DNA of 64,000 nt from Aquiflexum lacus. GTDB lineage: Bacteria > Bacteroidota > Bacteroidia > Cytophagales > Cyclobacteriaceae. The translations under genes were made by a program, and so were the position numbers. Numbering within the stretch: the stretch's first letter is position 1; each line of letters starts with the position of its first letter. Where the stretch lies: NCBI RefSeq assembly GCF_015476655.1, contig NZ_JABFHF010000002.1, positions 124,001 to 188,000 on the forward strand. The letters are read 5' to 3'. This document shows positions 44,536 to 52,987 of this stretch, piece by piece. Below the pieces are notes generated by a model. That model was not told the DNA's origin. It saw only the letters and a list, made by a program, of their open reading frames with translations, and ran no database searches.

Positions 44536-45546
44536 TTACAATTTATTTTTCCTTTTAGGTCCTTTTTTCTCTTTGAATACCATTTCTTTCAGATTTTCCT
44601 CTTTTACATCTAATAACCTTGTGATATTGAAACCAATCAAGAACTGACCTTTTTCATAATTATTTCTATTGAAGACATTATTATACTGAGGTACAATCCA
44701 TTGATAATTCCCAACAAAAACCTGAAAAGCGTGAAGTGGTGTAGCCAATTCCAAACCCAAGGAAACATTTGGATTGGGGTTATTGGTTGGATGCTGGGTA
44801 AGAGGTTGGTCATAGTTTCCGATGAAGGATAAAGCATCAGAAACTTTATATCTACCTAACAAGGTGAATGAAAAATGGTCATTTCGCATCAAGGCTTGTT
44901 TATCTCCCTCGGGGTCAATAAATGCTTCAACGGCATTGAAATGGCTAAAATTTAATGAACCTTGAACTGATACATCCCTGTTCAACTTTTTAGCCAACAT
45001 AATCTGATGAAAATAGCTCCACCGGTCTGAGCCATAAGTGAAATTTTCAGAAGGCCTGGTATCTACAGCCATATTTACAAAATAGGTCAGACTCACAGGT
45101 TTAGGATTTGGACCTTGTTCTTTAAGAATGGCATATTTCGCATTGAAATCCCAAAGCAAATTGAATTTGGTGAAGCCAAAACCCACCATGAGGTTGTTTA
45201 TTGGTGTATAAGCAAAACCTAATCTAATATTGGAAGGTGCATAAAGCCCCCAGAAGTCACTGTATCCATTGTTTACCGTCCCAAATCTGTGTAAAATATC
45301 AAACTGGAAAGTTTTCCTCAAAGGAACCAAGACAGTTTGGTTGTCAATCAACCAGGTACTTTCAAAAGTATTCCCCACTCTTTGTAAGGGACGACTATGA
45401 ATGTAAAGGGTTTGAACCTCATCTTCCGGATTTTCTTTTTTCTTTTCTTCTGTTTCCTGAGCGTAAGCCCCTGAAATCAGGTAGGTCATAAACAGCAAGA
45501 TTGTTGATGCTTTGATATATTTTAGCATGGGATTCATCTTTTTCAT
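44536..45546 (-). CDS. DUF5777 family beta-barrel outer-membrane protein
   Basis: About 336 residues. Start ATG 45546 (MKKMNPML) chosen over the TTG at 45561. Signal peptide ends SGAYAQ. The mature part has alternating strands (NIRLGFAYTPINNLMVGFGF, FHQIMLAKKLN, SFIGNYDQPLTQHP) typical of a barrel; QTLYIHSRPLQRVGNTFES and LRKTFQFDILHRFG are DUF5777 landmarks. Unknown function; here and elsewhere it travels with c-type cytochrome lipoproteins. Last gene of a three-gene cluster, followed by a terminator; C-terminus is basic (KKGPKRKNKL), unusual for a barrel end. Confidence 0.85.
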   Translation of the reverse strand: MKKMNPMLKYIKASTILLFMTYLISGAYAQETEEKKKENPEDEVQTLYIHSRPLQRVGNTFESTWLIDNQTVLVPLRKTFQFDILHRFGTVNNGYSDFWGLYAPSNIRLGFAYTPINNLMVGFGFTKFNLLWDFNAKYAILKEQGPNPKPVSLTYFVNMAVDTRPSENFTYGSDRWSYFHQIMLAKKLNRDVSVQGSLNFSHFNAVEAFIDPEGDKQALMRNDHFSFTLLGRYKVSDALSFIGNYDQPLTQHPTNNPNPNVSLGLELATPLHAFQVFVGNYQWIVPQYNNVFNRNNYEKGQFLIGFNITRLLDVKEENLKEMVFKEKKGPKRKNKL

Positions 45547-45557
45547 GGTAAAAATTT

Positions 45558-45950
45558 TCAATTATTTAAGGCTCCGTCAGTGATCCATCTTAACACTCTT
45601 CTATTGTAGTCTGCGTTAGGACCTGACAGTGGCATTGGTGTCGATCGATTACCCAACATCCATTGATATAATTCACTTGATTCCGGAGAACTTGTATTGA
45701 TAAAGCCTCCATTTGTCAAAGCACTGTAAGCATTGGCAGGTCTCAAGTCGGGACTTACTGCACCGCTATGACATCCGGCATTATTGCAGCTCTGATTGAA
45801 TATCGGAATAATATCCCCGCTAAATGACTGGGGGGGTACATCTGATATATCAATTTCAGGTGGGACGATCTGATCGTAGTAGCATGAATTCAGGACCAGA
45901 ATAAATATGAGCAAGGTCGAGAAAATCACAAGTATATTTTTTAATTCCAT
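45558..45950 (-). CDS. lipoprotein with CX4CH haem motif
   Basis: 130 residues. Lipoprotein signal (LLIFILVLNSCYYDQ), then VPPQSFSGDIIPIFNQSCNN with the haem-type motif CNNAGCH, four residues between the cysteines rather than two. A methionine-containing region NRSTPMPLSGP could provide the second axial ligand. Looks like a small monohaem c-type cytochrome anchored at the outer membrane. It lies 11 bases upstream of the DUF5777 gene and downstream of the EB_dh-like cytochrome, so an electron-transfer complex at the cell surface is plausible (inference). Confidence 0.75.
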   Translation of the reverse strand: MELKNILVIFSTLLIFILVLNSCYYDQIVPPEIDISDVPPQSFSGDIIPIFNQSCNNAGCHSGAVSPDLRPANAYSALTNGGFINTSSPESSELYQWMLGNRSTPMPLSGPNADYNRRVLRWITDGALNN

Positions 45951-45984
45951 GGCTCTTTAGATTAATTTGTGTTTTTTGATACTT

Positions 45985-46079
45985 TTAAAATTTGAGGGAG
46001 AATTGATAATGGTTGAATTCCATAAAACTACCCTTAGTCTTTCTCCCCCAGATGTTATCTGCATCCTGGATACAATGCT
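45985..46079 (-). pseudogene. C-terminal remnant of an outer-membrane barrel gene
   Basis: Directly after the stop of the 46080 gene, the minus strand reads IQDADNIWGRKTKGSFMEFN then HYQFSLKF and a TAA at 45985-45987. Alternating residues and a terminal phenylalanine are the signature of the last two strands of a porin. No start precedes it. It seems to be the tail of a deleted porin between two cytochrome genes. Confidence 0.4.
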
Positions 46080-47615
46080 TTAGTTCAACACGCCTTGTGT
46101 AAAGATCACATTGTTGCTCTCTGTATGGCAGGTTATACACTTGGTAGATTCAATGCTTCCTGAACCGGGATGCGCCCCACTTCTCAACCAATCATTTGTG
46201 AATCTTGGCATAACTGCCTGCTTTACCCAATAAGTATCCAATGCTGGAACAGTGCCCCATTCTACATTAGAGATGCTTGAAACTTGCTTGGCTTGGAGAT
46301 CTGCATTATCAGCATTAGAAATTTCATAGGGTAAAGAAATATCATGTGTTTCAGATCCCGCTCCGGAATCGTGCATGGCAAAGCTGATGGTAAATTTACC
46401 TCCATTGGGAAGTGTGGAAAGGTTGGCATCCTTAGCTGAACCTGTAGAAAGTTTTCTCTTTAGAATTACTGTCCACTCATTTCTGTCCGCATTGAAATCC
46501 CTTTCCGAGGTAATATCATGTTGATCAGAATTATAAATAAAACCAACACTACGGGTAACCATGGCCTTTTTACCAGATGCAACCCATTCTTGGTGAACCT
46601 GATCAAGTTTTGTAATTGCAGCTGCTTCAGTTGATATACCGGTTTCGGTTGCCCAATAGTTTTTCCAAGCAGTAAAATCCGCACTTGTTTCATCCCTCAA
46701 ATGAGCGGGCAAATGAGCTACCATCCCTGTGGCCAACCACGCCAAATACCCTAAATCTATGGCATTGACCTTTTCAATAGGATCAAAAGTCCGATCTTGA
46801 TAGACTACCAATAAACTGATGTTATTTGAGACATCTTTAATCTGTGGAATATCAATATGGGAGTCAATCATGGTAGTATTAGATCTATTTGGGAGAAAAA
46901 ACCCGGGCACAACAAAACCTCCTGGCATAGACTTTCCTTTATTAAAAACAAATCGTGGCAATCCATCTTCCAGTACAGGATGGCCTGAACCTATGATTGC
47001 TGACTGATTTTCCCTTAATCTATCTCCACCTGAGCGTAAAAATTTTGTTGGCATCGTTCCCAAATCATCTCTTATCCTGGATACATTATCAACGGCCACA
47101 TCTTCAGCATATCCCATAGGACCACTTCGTGCTGCTCTATAATGCCAATGGTCCAAAACGTCATTAGTCAGTAAATTGTGATCCTCCATTCCTGTATGGC
47201 AGGTAATGCCACAACCCATTCTTGCATAACCCTGAATTCCACCTTCATGCTTGTCAATCATAAAGGTAATCCTATCTTCCTGTAGTCTTTGAGCAGAAGG
47301 AAAACGGTCAAATTTAGTTCCGTCATGTTGGAGAATATCATGGAACTGCATGGGATAATTTTTGCCAACATTGGCCATACCCTCAGGATAAAGTTTTTCC
47401 TGAGTTTTCCAGACAAACTTAATTGCCACTTCCGTGGCGTCATAAGCTACCTGAACACGAACTTGCTTGTCCAAAGGCTCCAAAGTGGAGGGGACATCTG
47501 GATTGGAGGGGTTCAAGGTGTCTTCATGCGTACAACTTGCAATGAAACCTAAACTTCCAAATGTAATTAACAGTACCAACCATACTGGTCTACTGCTTTT
47601 TGTTAAAAACCTCAT
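46080..47615 (-). CDS. ethylbenzene dehydrogenase-related c-type cytochrome lipoprotein
   Basis: 511 residues, lipobox FIASCTHE. Two haem-attachment motifs: CGITCH near residue 135 (CX3CH; followed by HTGMEDHN) and CITCH near residue 497 (CXXCH). Between them lies an EB_dh-type haem-binding beta domain (VRVQVAYDATEVAIKFVWK, EWTVILKRKLSTG, SFAMHDSGAGSETHDIS). Such proteins pass electrons in respiratory chains, but the redox partner is unknown. First gene of the cluster with the CX4CH lipoprotein and DUF5777; a remnant of a porin tail follows it. Confidence 0.85.
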   Translation of the reverse strand: MRFLTKSSRPVWLVLLITFGSLGFIASCTHEDTLNPSNPDVPSTLEPLDKQVRVQVAYDATEVAIKFVWKTQEKLYPEGMANVGKNYPMQFHDILQHDGTKFDRFPSAQRLQEDRITFMIDKHEGGIQGYARMGCGITCHTGMEDHNLLTNDVLDHWHYRAARSGPMGYAEDVAVDNVSRIRDDLGTMPTKFLRSGGDRLRENQSAIIGSGHPVLEDGLPRFVFNKGKSMPGGFVVPGFFLPNRSNTTMIDSHIDIPQIKDVSNNISLLVVYQDRTFDPIEKVNAIDLGYLAWLATGMVAHLPAHLRDETSADFTAWKNYWATETGISTEAAAITKLDQVHQEWVASGKKAMVTRSVGFIYNSDQHDITSERDFNADRNEWTVILKRKLSTGSAKDANLSTLPNGGKFTISFAMHDSGAGSETHDISLPYEISNADNADLQAKQVSSISNVEWGTVPALDTYWVKQAVMPRFTNDWLRSGAHPGSGSIESTKCITCHTESNNVIFTQGVLN

Positions 47616-47663
47616 AAGTCAATATTTTTTAGAATTGGTTGAATAGTTCATGGATTTATAATA

Positions 47664-47705
47664 ATGGTCAAGGTATAGAATAAGCTATAAAAGAGAGTTG
47701 ACCAT
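47664..47705. promoter_or_regulatory. inverted repeat ATGGTCAA/TTGACCAT
   Basis: ATGGTCAA (47664-47671) and TTGACCAT (47698-47705), 26 bases apart, in the region upstream of the cytochrome cluster and of hemG, which diverge from it. Possible operator; half-site resembles neither CIRCE nor a clear FNR box. Confidence 0.3.
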
Positions 47706-47777
47706 AAACACCTTAAGAGATGACTTTTATCATAATTGAAAGCTGATAGTTTTTTTCTATTCCTTAGTTTATCTATC

Positions 47778-47809
47778 TTTAACTTAACCTAGAATTAAGA
47801 TTAATTTTG
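47778..47809 (+). promoter_or_regulatory. promoter of the HemG-like gene
   Basis: TTTA (47778-47781), 20 bases, TAATTTTG (47802-47809): near-consensus, leaving a leader of about 65 bases before ATG 47880. Confidence 0.45.
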
Positions 47810-47879
47810 TCGCCGAATGATCTCACTCATATTCCAACAAGTTCTGAAATCAAAAACTTGAACAGAAAAACCTTTTCCG

Positions 47880-48407
47880 ATGGAAAAAAATACAGTCATT
47901 ATATATTCTACAGTCGATGGGCAAACATTGAAAATTTGCGGGTATCTGTCAAAAATTTTAAATGAAAAGGATAGAGAAACACACCTATTTCATATAGATT
48001 TTTTCAGTGGAGAGCTAGAGGAATATGGGAAAATAATTATTGCCTCTAGTATCCGATATGGCAAGCACAATGAAAAAATCATCAAGTTTATAGAAGAAAA
48101 TCACGAAATTCTGAATAGTAAAAAAGCCGCCTTTATCTCCGTCAATTTGGTAGCGAGAAAACCAGAAAAAAATAATGAAATTACCAATCCATATGTAAGT
48201 AAGTTTTTGGGAGGTATTTTCTGGAAACCTTCCTTAGTAGGAGTTTTTGCCGGGATGCTGGATTATTCCAAATATAATTTTTTGGATAAGCTAATGATCA
48301 GATTGATTATGGTCATTACCAAAGGCCCAATATTTCCGAAATCAGCCATAGAATATACGGATTGGAAAAGGGTAGATGCGTTTGCTGGGGATTTTTTGAA
48401 GCTTTGA
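47880..48407 (+). CDS. HemG-type flavodoxin (menaquinone-dependent protoporphyrinogen IX dehydrogenase)
   Basis: 175 residues, flavodoxin fold: VIIYSTVDGQTLKICGYL for the FMN phosphate loop, IIASSIRYGKHNEKI, AAFISVNLVARKPEK, and the C-terminal IEYTDWKRVDAFA typical of HemG. HemG oxidises protoporphyrinogen IX with quinone as acceptor, the second last step of haem synthesis. It is divergent from the cytochrome cluster and would support haem supply for it. Confidence 0.9.
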   Translation: MEKNTVIIYSTVDGQTLKICGYLSKILNEKDRETHLFHIDFFSGELEEYGKIIIASSIRYGKHNEKIIKFIEENHEILNSKKAAFISVNLVARKPEKNNEITNPYVSKFLGGIFWKPSLVGVFAGMLDYSKYNFLDKLMIRLIMVITKGPIFPKSAIEYTDWKRVDAFAGDFLKL

Positions 48408-48544
48408 TTTAATAATGGTAATATCGAAAAAAAATGGTGATCAAGGTAGAAAGCCAACAACCTAGAAATTGATTATAGATGAATTTTTTGGTTCAATCCT
48501 CCCCCTTTCCTAAATTGAGGCTGATTCAATCCAATCTTAAATAT

Positions 48545-50080
48545 ATGAAAAATCACCTATCGTTTTTGGTCGTCTTTTTCCTGATTTTTTCACTCCGTAC
48601 CAATGCACAAAATTACCCCGATTTCAAAAAACTTGATGCCTATTTTGAGCAGATGGTCAAAGATTGGGATGTTCCGGGGGCAAGTATTGGAATTGTAAAG
48701 GATGGTCAGCTTGTATTTACAGGGAATTACGGCACTAAGGAAGTTGGTAAAAGTGAAAAGCCGGATTCCAATACCCTATATGCCATTGCTTCCAATTCTA
48801 AAGCGTTTACATCGGCCATTATCGGTATGCTTGTTCAGGAAGGTAAGTTGGGTTGGAATGATAAAGTGAAAGATTATCTGCCTTATTTCTCCCTATATGA
48901 CGATCCATGGATCAGTGGCAATGTGACTATTCGGGATCTGTTGAGCCACAGGGTTGGTTTGGGGACATTCAGTGGGGATGTCATCTGGTACAAATCCGAA
49001 GCAGATGCAGCTGAATTGATCAAGCGTGCAGGTAAAGTACCGCAGGCTTATGATTTCAGGTCGGGCTATGGATACTCCAATCTGATGTATATCACAGCGG
49101 GTGAAGTAATCAGAAAAGTGACCGGAAAAAGTTGGGGGGAGAATGTTCAGGAAAGAATCTTGGAGCATTTGGGAATGGACCGGTCGATTACCACTGCCAA
49201 AGACTTAATGAAGAAAAGCAACTATACCACTGCCCACGGAAGAGAGGAAGGTAAGAATTTCCCGATTGCCTTTGAGGATTGGGAGACCATCGGGGCTACG
49301 GGAGGAATAATTTCTTCAGTCAATGATGTAGCCAAGTGGATGATATTCAACCTGAACCATGGAATTCATGGGCAAGACACCTTGCTGAAAAGGCAGACCC
49401 GAAATTTAGTCTGGACCATGCACAATGTCAATGTCGTAGACCATACTTCCAAAAATGACTTGGGAAGGCATTTCAGTGGTTATGGACTGGGATGGAACAT
49501 TGGGGATTTTCACGGTAACTTTATGGTAGGACATACAGGGGGCTATGATGGGATGATTACGGCTGTTACTTTAATCCCTGACCAAAAGCTGGGAGTCGTT
49601 GTCCTGACCAATGGACACAAAAGCCCCATTATGGCAGCAACCTATTATGCTTTGGATCAGATGTTGGGAACAGGAGAAAAAAATTGGTCAACTGATTTGC
49701 TTAAAAGGGTCAATGAAAACGAACTTAAGGATACTAGAATTGCGGACATTAAGGCAAGGCGAATTCCCAATACTAAACCTTCGCTCACTCTTTCAGCATA
49801 TGCAGGAACTTACGATTCTGAAATCTATGGAAAAATTGAGGTAAAGCAGGAGGGAGATAAGTTACGATTGCTATTCTCAAATTCCCCTAGACTGAATGCC
49901 AGTTTAAGGCATTGGCATCATGATACCTTTGAAATTATCTGGGATGAAAAACATGCTTGGTTCAACTTCGGTACGCTAAAATTTAATATGGACAACAACA
50001 TGAAAGTTATCAGCATGGATTTCGAAGTGCCGAATGATGATATATTCTTTGAGGAATTGAAACCGAAGAAGGTTAGATAA
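48545..50080 (+). CDS. serine hydrolase, class C beta-lactamase-like fold
   Basis: 511 residues from ATG 48545 (the frame is open from 48479, but MKNHLSFLVVFFLIFSLRTN is a signal peptide start). Active-site motifs: SNSK (SxxK), YSN (YxN) in GYGYSNLMY, and HTGGYDG. A DUF3471-like C-terminal lipocalin-like domain from about residue 410 (LSAYAGTYDSEIYG, LRLLFSNSPRL). Periplasmic; likely esterase, peptidase or beta-lactamase-like, and not assignable more closely. Related in fold, not in sequence, to the C-terminal half of the protein at 10832. Confidence 0.9.
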   Translation: MKNHLSFLVVFFLIFSLRTNAQNYPDFKKLDAYFEQMVKDWDVPGASIGIVKDGQLVFTGNYGTKEVGKSEKPDSNTLYAIASNSKAFTSAIIGMLVQEGKLGWNDKVKDYLPYFSLYDDPWISGNVTIRDLLSHRVGLGTFSGDVIWYKSEADAAELIKRAGKVPQAYDFRSGYGYSNLMYITAGEVIRKVTGKSWGENVQERILEHLGMDRSITTAKDLMKKSNYTTAHGREEGKNFPIAFEDWETIGATGGIISSVNDVAKWMIFNLNHGIHGQDTLLKRQTRNLVWTMHNVNVVDHTSKNDLGRHFSGYGLGWNIGDFHGNFMVGHTGGYDGMITAVTLIPDQKLGVVVLTNGHKSPIMAATYYALDQMLGTGEKNWSTDLLKRVNENELKDTRIADIKARRIPNTKPSLTLSAYAGTYDSEIYGKIEVKQEGDKLRLLFSNSPRLNASLRHWHHDTFEIIWDEKHAWFNFGTLKFNMDNNMKVISMDFEVPNDDIFFEELKPKKVR

Positions 50081-50081
50081 T

Positions 50082-50110
50082 CCCACAAAGACACAAAGGC
50101 ACAAAGAATA
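50082..50110. repeat. CACAAAGACACAAAGGCACAAAG repeat
   Basis: CCCACAAAGACACAAAGGCA then CAAAGAATA, immediately after the stop codon of the serine hydrolase, the same placement as the copy after rlmN (3502). Confidence 0.65.
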
Positions 50111-50140
50111 TTTTAATAACCTCAAAACAATCCCCAAATC

Positions 50141-51550
50141 ATGAACAAGAAAAAAACGCCATTTTCCAGAAGAGATTTTGTTAAAGCTTCACTACTAAGC
50201 GGTGCAGGATTTATGATTGTGCCGAGACATGTTTTGGGAGGACCAGGATTTGTTGCCCCAAGCGATAAAGTAAACCTTGGGATTATCGGGGCAGGAGGAA
50301 AGGGAAAACAAAATGTACAGGCATTTTTAAAGTTGGATGATGTAAATATTTCTGCCATTGCCGATCCGGCATACTATTGGAACTTGGCTGATTTTTACTA
50401 TCGCTCAGAAGCGGGAAGAGGACCTACAGCAGAACTGATTGAAGACTTTTATGAAGGAAAAGGAGATAGAAAACGTCTTGCCCAATACGATGATTTTAGA
50501 AAAATGATGGAGGAATCCAAAGATCTGGATGCCATTGTTTGTTCTACGCCAGACCATACCCATGCTTACATTACCTTGATGGCCTTGAAAATGGGCAAAC
50601 ATGTGTATTGTGAAAAACCCTTAACCCACAATATCTGGGAAGCCAGGGAAGTGGCCAAAGTGACCAAGGAAACCGGTTTGATTACTCAAATGGGAAATTC
50701 AGGTCATGCAGCAGATGGCATCAGGGAAACAGTGGAATACCTCAGGGCCGGGGTTATAGGAGAAGTCAAGGAATGCCATGCTTGGGTGCCTGCCGGGAGG
50801 TGGCTTCCCGGATTGAAGGGACTTCCAAAAGGAGAAAGTACCATGCCGATTGGATTTGATTGGGATCAATGGATTGGTCCCAGGGAAATGGTCCCCTTCC
50901 ATCAGGATTATGTTCCGGTGACATGGCGGGATTTCTGGGATTATGGCTGCGGTGCTTTGGGAGATTTTGGTTGTCATGATTTGGATGCTGTGACATGGGC
51001 TTTTGACTTAGAAAGCCCGGATACGGTACAGGTATTTCCGGCAGGTTATGCTGATAATAAAATTGCTCCTTATGGCGAAATCGGCTATTTCAATTTTTCT
51101 GCAAAGGGCAAGCAAAAAGCCATGAAGATCAACTGGTACTCAGGAGGTTTGAAACCTGATCTGCATCCATCACTTCCAAAGGGATTTGTTTATCCCAGCC
51201 GTGCTTCGATGTTTGTGGGCACCAAAGGGGTGATTTTCAATGATGGGGGAAACAGAAAACCACAGGTTTTTCCTGAATCTTTGAGAAACAATATCAAAGC
51301 CCCCGAACCATACCTTAAACGATCACCGGGGCATTTCAAAGAGTGGATTGATGCCATCAAAAGCAATGACCAAGCCTCTTCCAATTTTGAATATGGATCC
51401 AGGTTGACGGAGATCACTTTATTGGGAGTTTTGTCTCTGCGTTTGGGCGGAAAACTGATTGAATGGGATTATGACAATATGAAAGCCCAAGGGATTTCTG
51501 AAGCTGATCAATACATCCAAGAGCCTGTCAGAAAGGGGTGGGAGATGTAA
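50141..51550 (+). CDS. Tat-exported Gfo/Idh/MocA family oxidoreductase
   Basis: 469 residues. Twin-arginine signal FSRRDFVKASLLSGAG. NAD(P)-binding LGIIGAGGKGKQNVQ, then VCSTPDHTHAYITLMALKMG and HVYCEKPLTHNIWEA with the catalytic lysine of the EKP motif. C-terminal domain includes DYGCGALGDFGCHDLD. Exported members act on sugar derivatives in the periplasm, with tightly bound cofactor. Together with the frameshifted Tat isomerase at 1010 it belongs to the same kind of exported sugar metabolism, but they are 49 kb apart. Monocistronic. Confidence 0.94.
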   Translation: MNKKKTPFSRRDFVKASLLSGAGFMIVPRHVLGGPGFVAPSDKVNLGIIGAGGKGKQNVQAFLKLDDVNISAIADPAYYWNLADFYYRSEAGRGPTAELIEDFYEGKGDRKRLAQYDDFRKMMEESKDLDAIVCSTPDHTHAYITLMALKMGKHVYCEKPLTHNIWEAREVAKVTKETGLITQMGNSGHAADGIRETVEYLRAGVIGEVKECHAWVPAGRWLPGLKGLPKGESTMPIGFDWDQWIGPREMVPFHQDYVPVTWRDFWDYGCGALGDFGCHDLDAVTWAFDLESPDTVQVFPAGYADNKIAPYGEIGYFNFSAKGKQKAMKINWYSGGLKPDLHPSLPKGFVYPSRASMFVGTKGVIFNDGGNRKPQVFPESLRNNIKAPEPYLKRSPGHFKEWIDAIKSNDQASSNFEYGSRLTEITLLGVLSLRLGGKLIEWDYDNMKAQGISEADQYIQEPVRKGWEM

Positions 51551-51553
51551 AGG

Positions 51554-51571
51554 AAGGTATTTTTTTACCTT
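51554..51571 (+). terminator. weak hairpin after the oxidoreductase gene
   Basis: AAGGTA, six T, TACCTT, then TTTATAG; short stem, so only a possible terminator. Confidence 0.4.
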
Positions 51572-51676
51572 TTATAGTGAGTTGAAATTCAGGATTTGTA
51601 TTTATTTTTTTTGATTAAACAATGTTTATAATTAAATTAGTACAAATAAATATTGGATTATCAAAAGATTAAAATC

Positions 51677-52807
51677 ATGAATTATCTGAATAAAATTTGG
51701 CTTTTATTTTTTTTAACCATTGGGGTTTTTTCATGTGACAACATAGAAGCACCTATAAGTCCTGATGATTCTTCAAACGAGGTTTTTATTGAGGGAGATG
51801 GTGGGACAAAAGGAATGGAAGTGCTCAGCAACGATGGTTTTGTTGTTTTTAATACCAATAGGTTTTCGATTTTGGATCAAGATGGTGGACTGCTGAAGCA
51901 GATTCCCGCTACCAACCATATTTTTGCCAACCTTACTGCCGATGGTTCCCATTTATTTTCGACTGGAAGATCTAGTAGTGAAAATATCATTGGCCTGTCT
52001 GCATATGATATCAACGGGGATTTATTGTGGGATAAGTTTATAACTTTTACTGATGGGGATGTGGAAATTCCGTTTGTCAGAGTGATAGATGACCAATTGA
52101 TTTTGGCATTTATTTCAAAAAATAAAGAAGGTGAAAATCAAAACCACAGAACCATCAATATTGAGGTTTTTTCTAAGGATGGGTCGACGGTTGAAACTTC
52201 AAAAATCATATTTGATGCTGAGCATGATTTTTTCACATATAATCTCTTGATAGAAAGTAAGGAAAATTTTCTGGTCCAAGGCTCTCGGGTAATTTCGGAT
52301 TCCCAATCGGATGAAGGTGATATTCAAGTTTACAGATTTATAAATGGTGAGTTGGTTTGGTATAAGGCAGCAGGTCCCCAAGGTTTTTCGGTTGTCAACA
52401 AAGTGATCAAAAGTCCTACGGGAGGCTATCTTTTCGTAGGATCCAAACAAATAGCTGCTTGGGCCTTTGAGTTGGATGTTGATGGAAACACTTTATGGGA
52501 TTTAGATCATAGAGATGGTACTAACAAATTTTGGTTTTTTGATGCATTATATACGGACAATTCTATTCACTTTTGCGGATTGACCAATGCAACTCCGGGG
52601 CAATTAGATGCGGGTATGCTATTTACTACAGGATTGGCAGGAAGTGGTGGTGTTGAGAAGATTTTTGGAGGAGATAACTTGTACAGACTCTTTGCTATTG
52701 CCAATAGGCAACCTGATGAACTGGTTTTTGCAGGTGATAGGTCTTTTCTGCAAGGCAACAGGTTCGATTCATGGATAATGTTTACGGATGGGAGTGGTGA
52801 AAAATAG
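51677..52807 (+). CDS. hypothetical lipoprotein, beta-propeller-like
   Basis: About 376 residues from ATG 51677 (signal LLFFLTIGVFSCDN; the frame opens at 51653). The body repeats a pattern of short blades: VFNTNRFSILDQDGGLLKQI, LSAYDINGDLLWDKFI, EVFSKDGSTVE, FELDVDGNTLWDL, with D-x-x-G-x-x-L-W like quinoprotein/PQQ-type propellers. No family named. Monocistronic between the oxidoreductase and the ATPase. Confidence 0.65.
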   Translation: MNYLNKIWLLFFLTIGVFSCDNIEAPISPDDSSNEVFIEGDGGTKGMEVLSNDGFVVFNTNRFSILDQDGGLLKQIPATNHIFANLTADGSHLFSTGRSSSENIIGLSAYDINGDLLWDKFITFTDGDVEIPFVRVIDDQLILAFISKNKEGENQNHRTINIEVFSKDGSTVETSKIIFDAEHDFFTYNLLIESKENFLVQGSRVISDSQSDEGDIQVYRFINGELVWYKAAGPQGFSVVNKVIKSPTGGYLFVGSKQIAAWAFELDVDGNTLWDLDHRDGTNKFWFFDALYTDNSIHFCGLTNATPGQLDAGMLFTTGLAGSGGVEKIFGGDNLYRLFAIANRQPDELVFAGDRSFLQGNRFDSWIMFTDGSGEK

Positions 52808-52936
52808 TCGGGATTGGGTTGTTTTTTTATAGTTATCTTTTGTTTTTCCTTATCAGGATTGAAATTCAATTTATTTATTAGTTAAGATAAAAATCAATGA
52901 TTTGTTAATGATCAATTAGAAAAAATAAGCAAGTAT

Positions 52937-52984
52937 GTTATTTGTGAATAACGATAAATGTTATATTTGTTATTCATAAATAAC
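52937..52984 (+). promoter_or_regulatory. promoter of the ATPase gene with two GTTATT-N4-AATAAC palindromes
   Basis: First palindrome GTTATTTGTGAATAAC (52937-52952) contains the -33 TTTG (52941-52944); 17 bases further is TATATTTG (52962-52969); the second palindrome GTTATTCATAAATAAC (52969-52984) covers the expected transcription start. The ATG follows at 52988. Both dyads are perfect and share half-sites, a classical repressor layout. Confidence 0.75.
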
Positions 52985-52987
52985 ATA

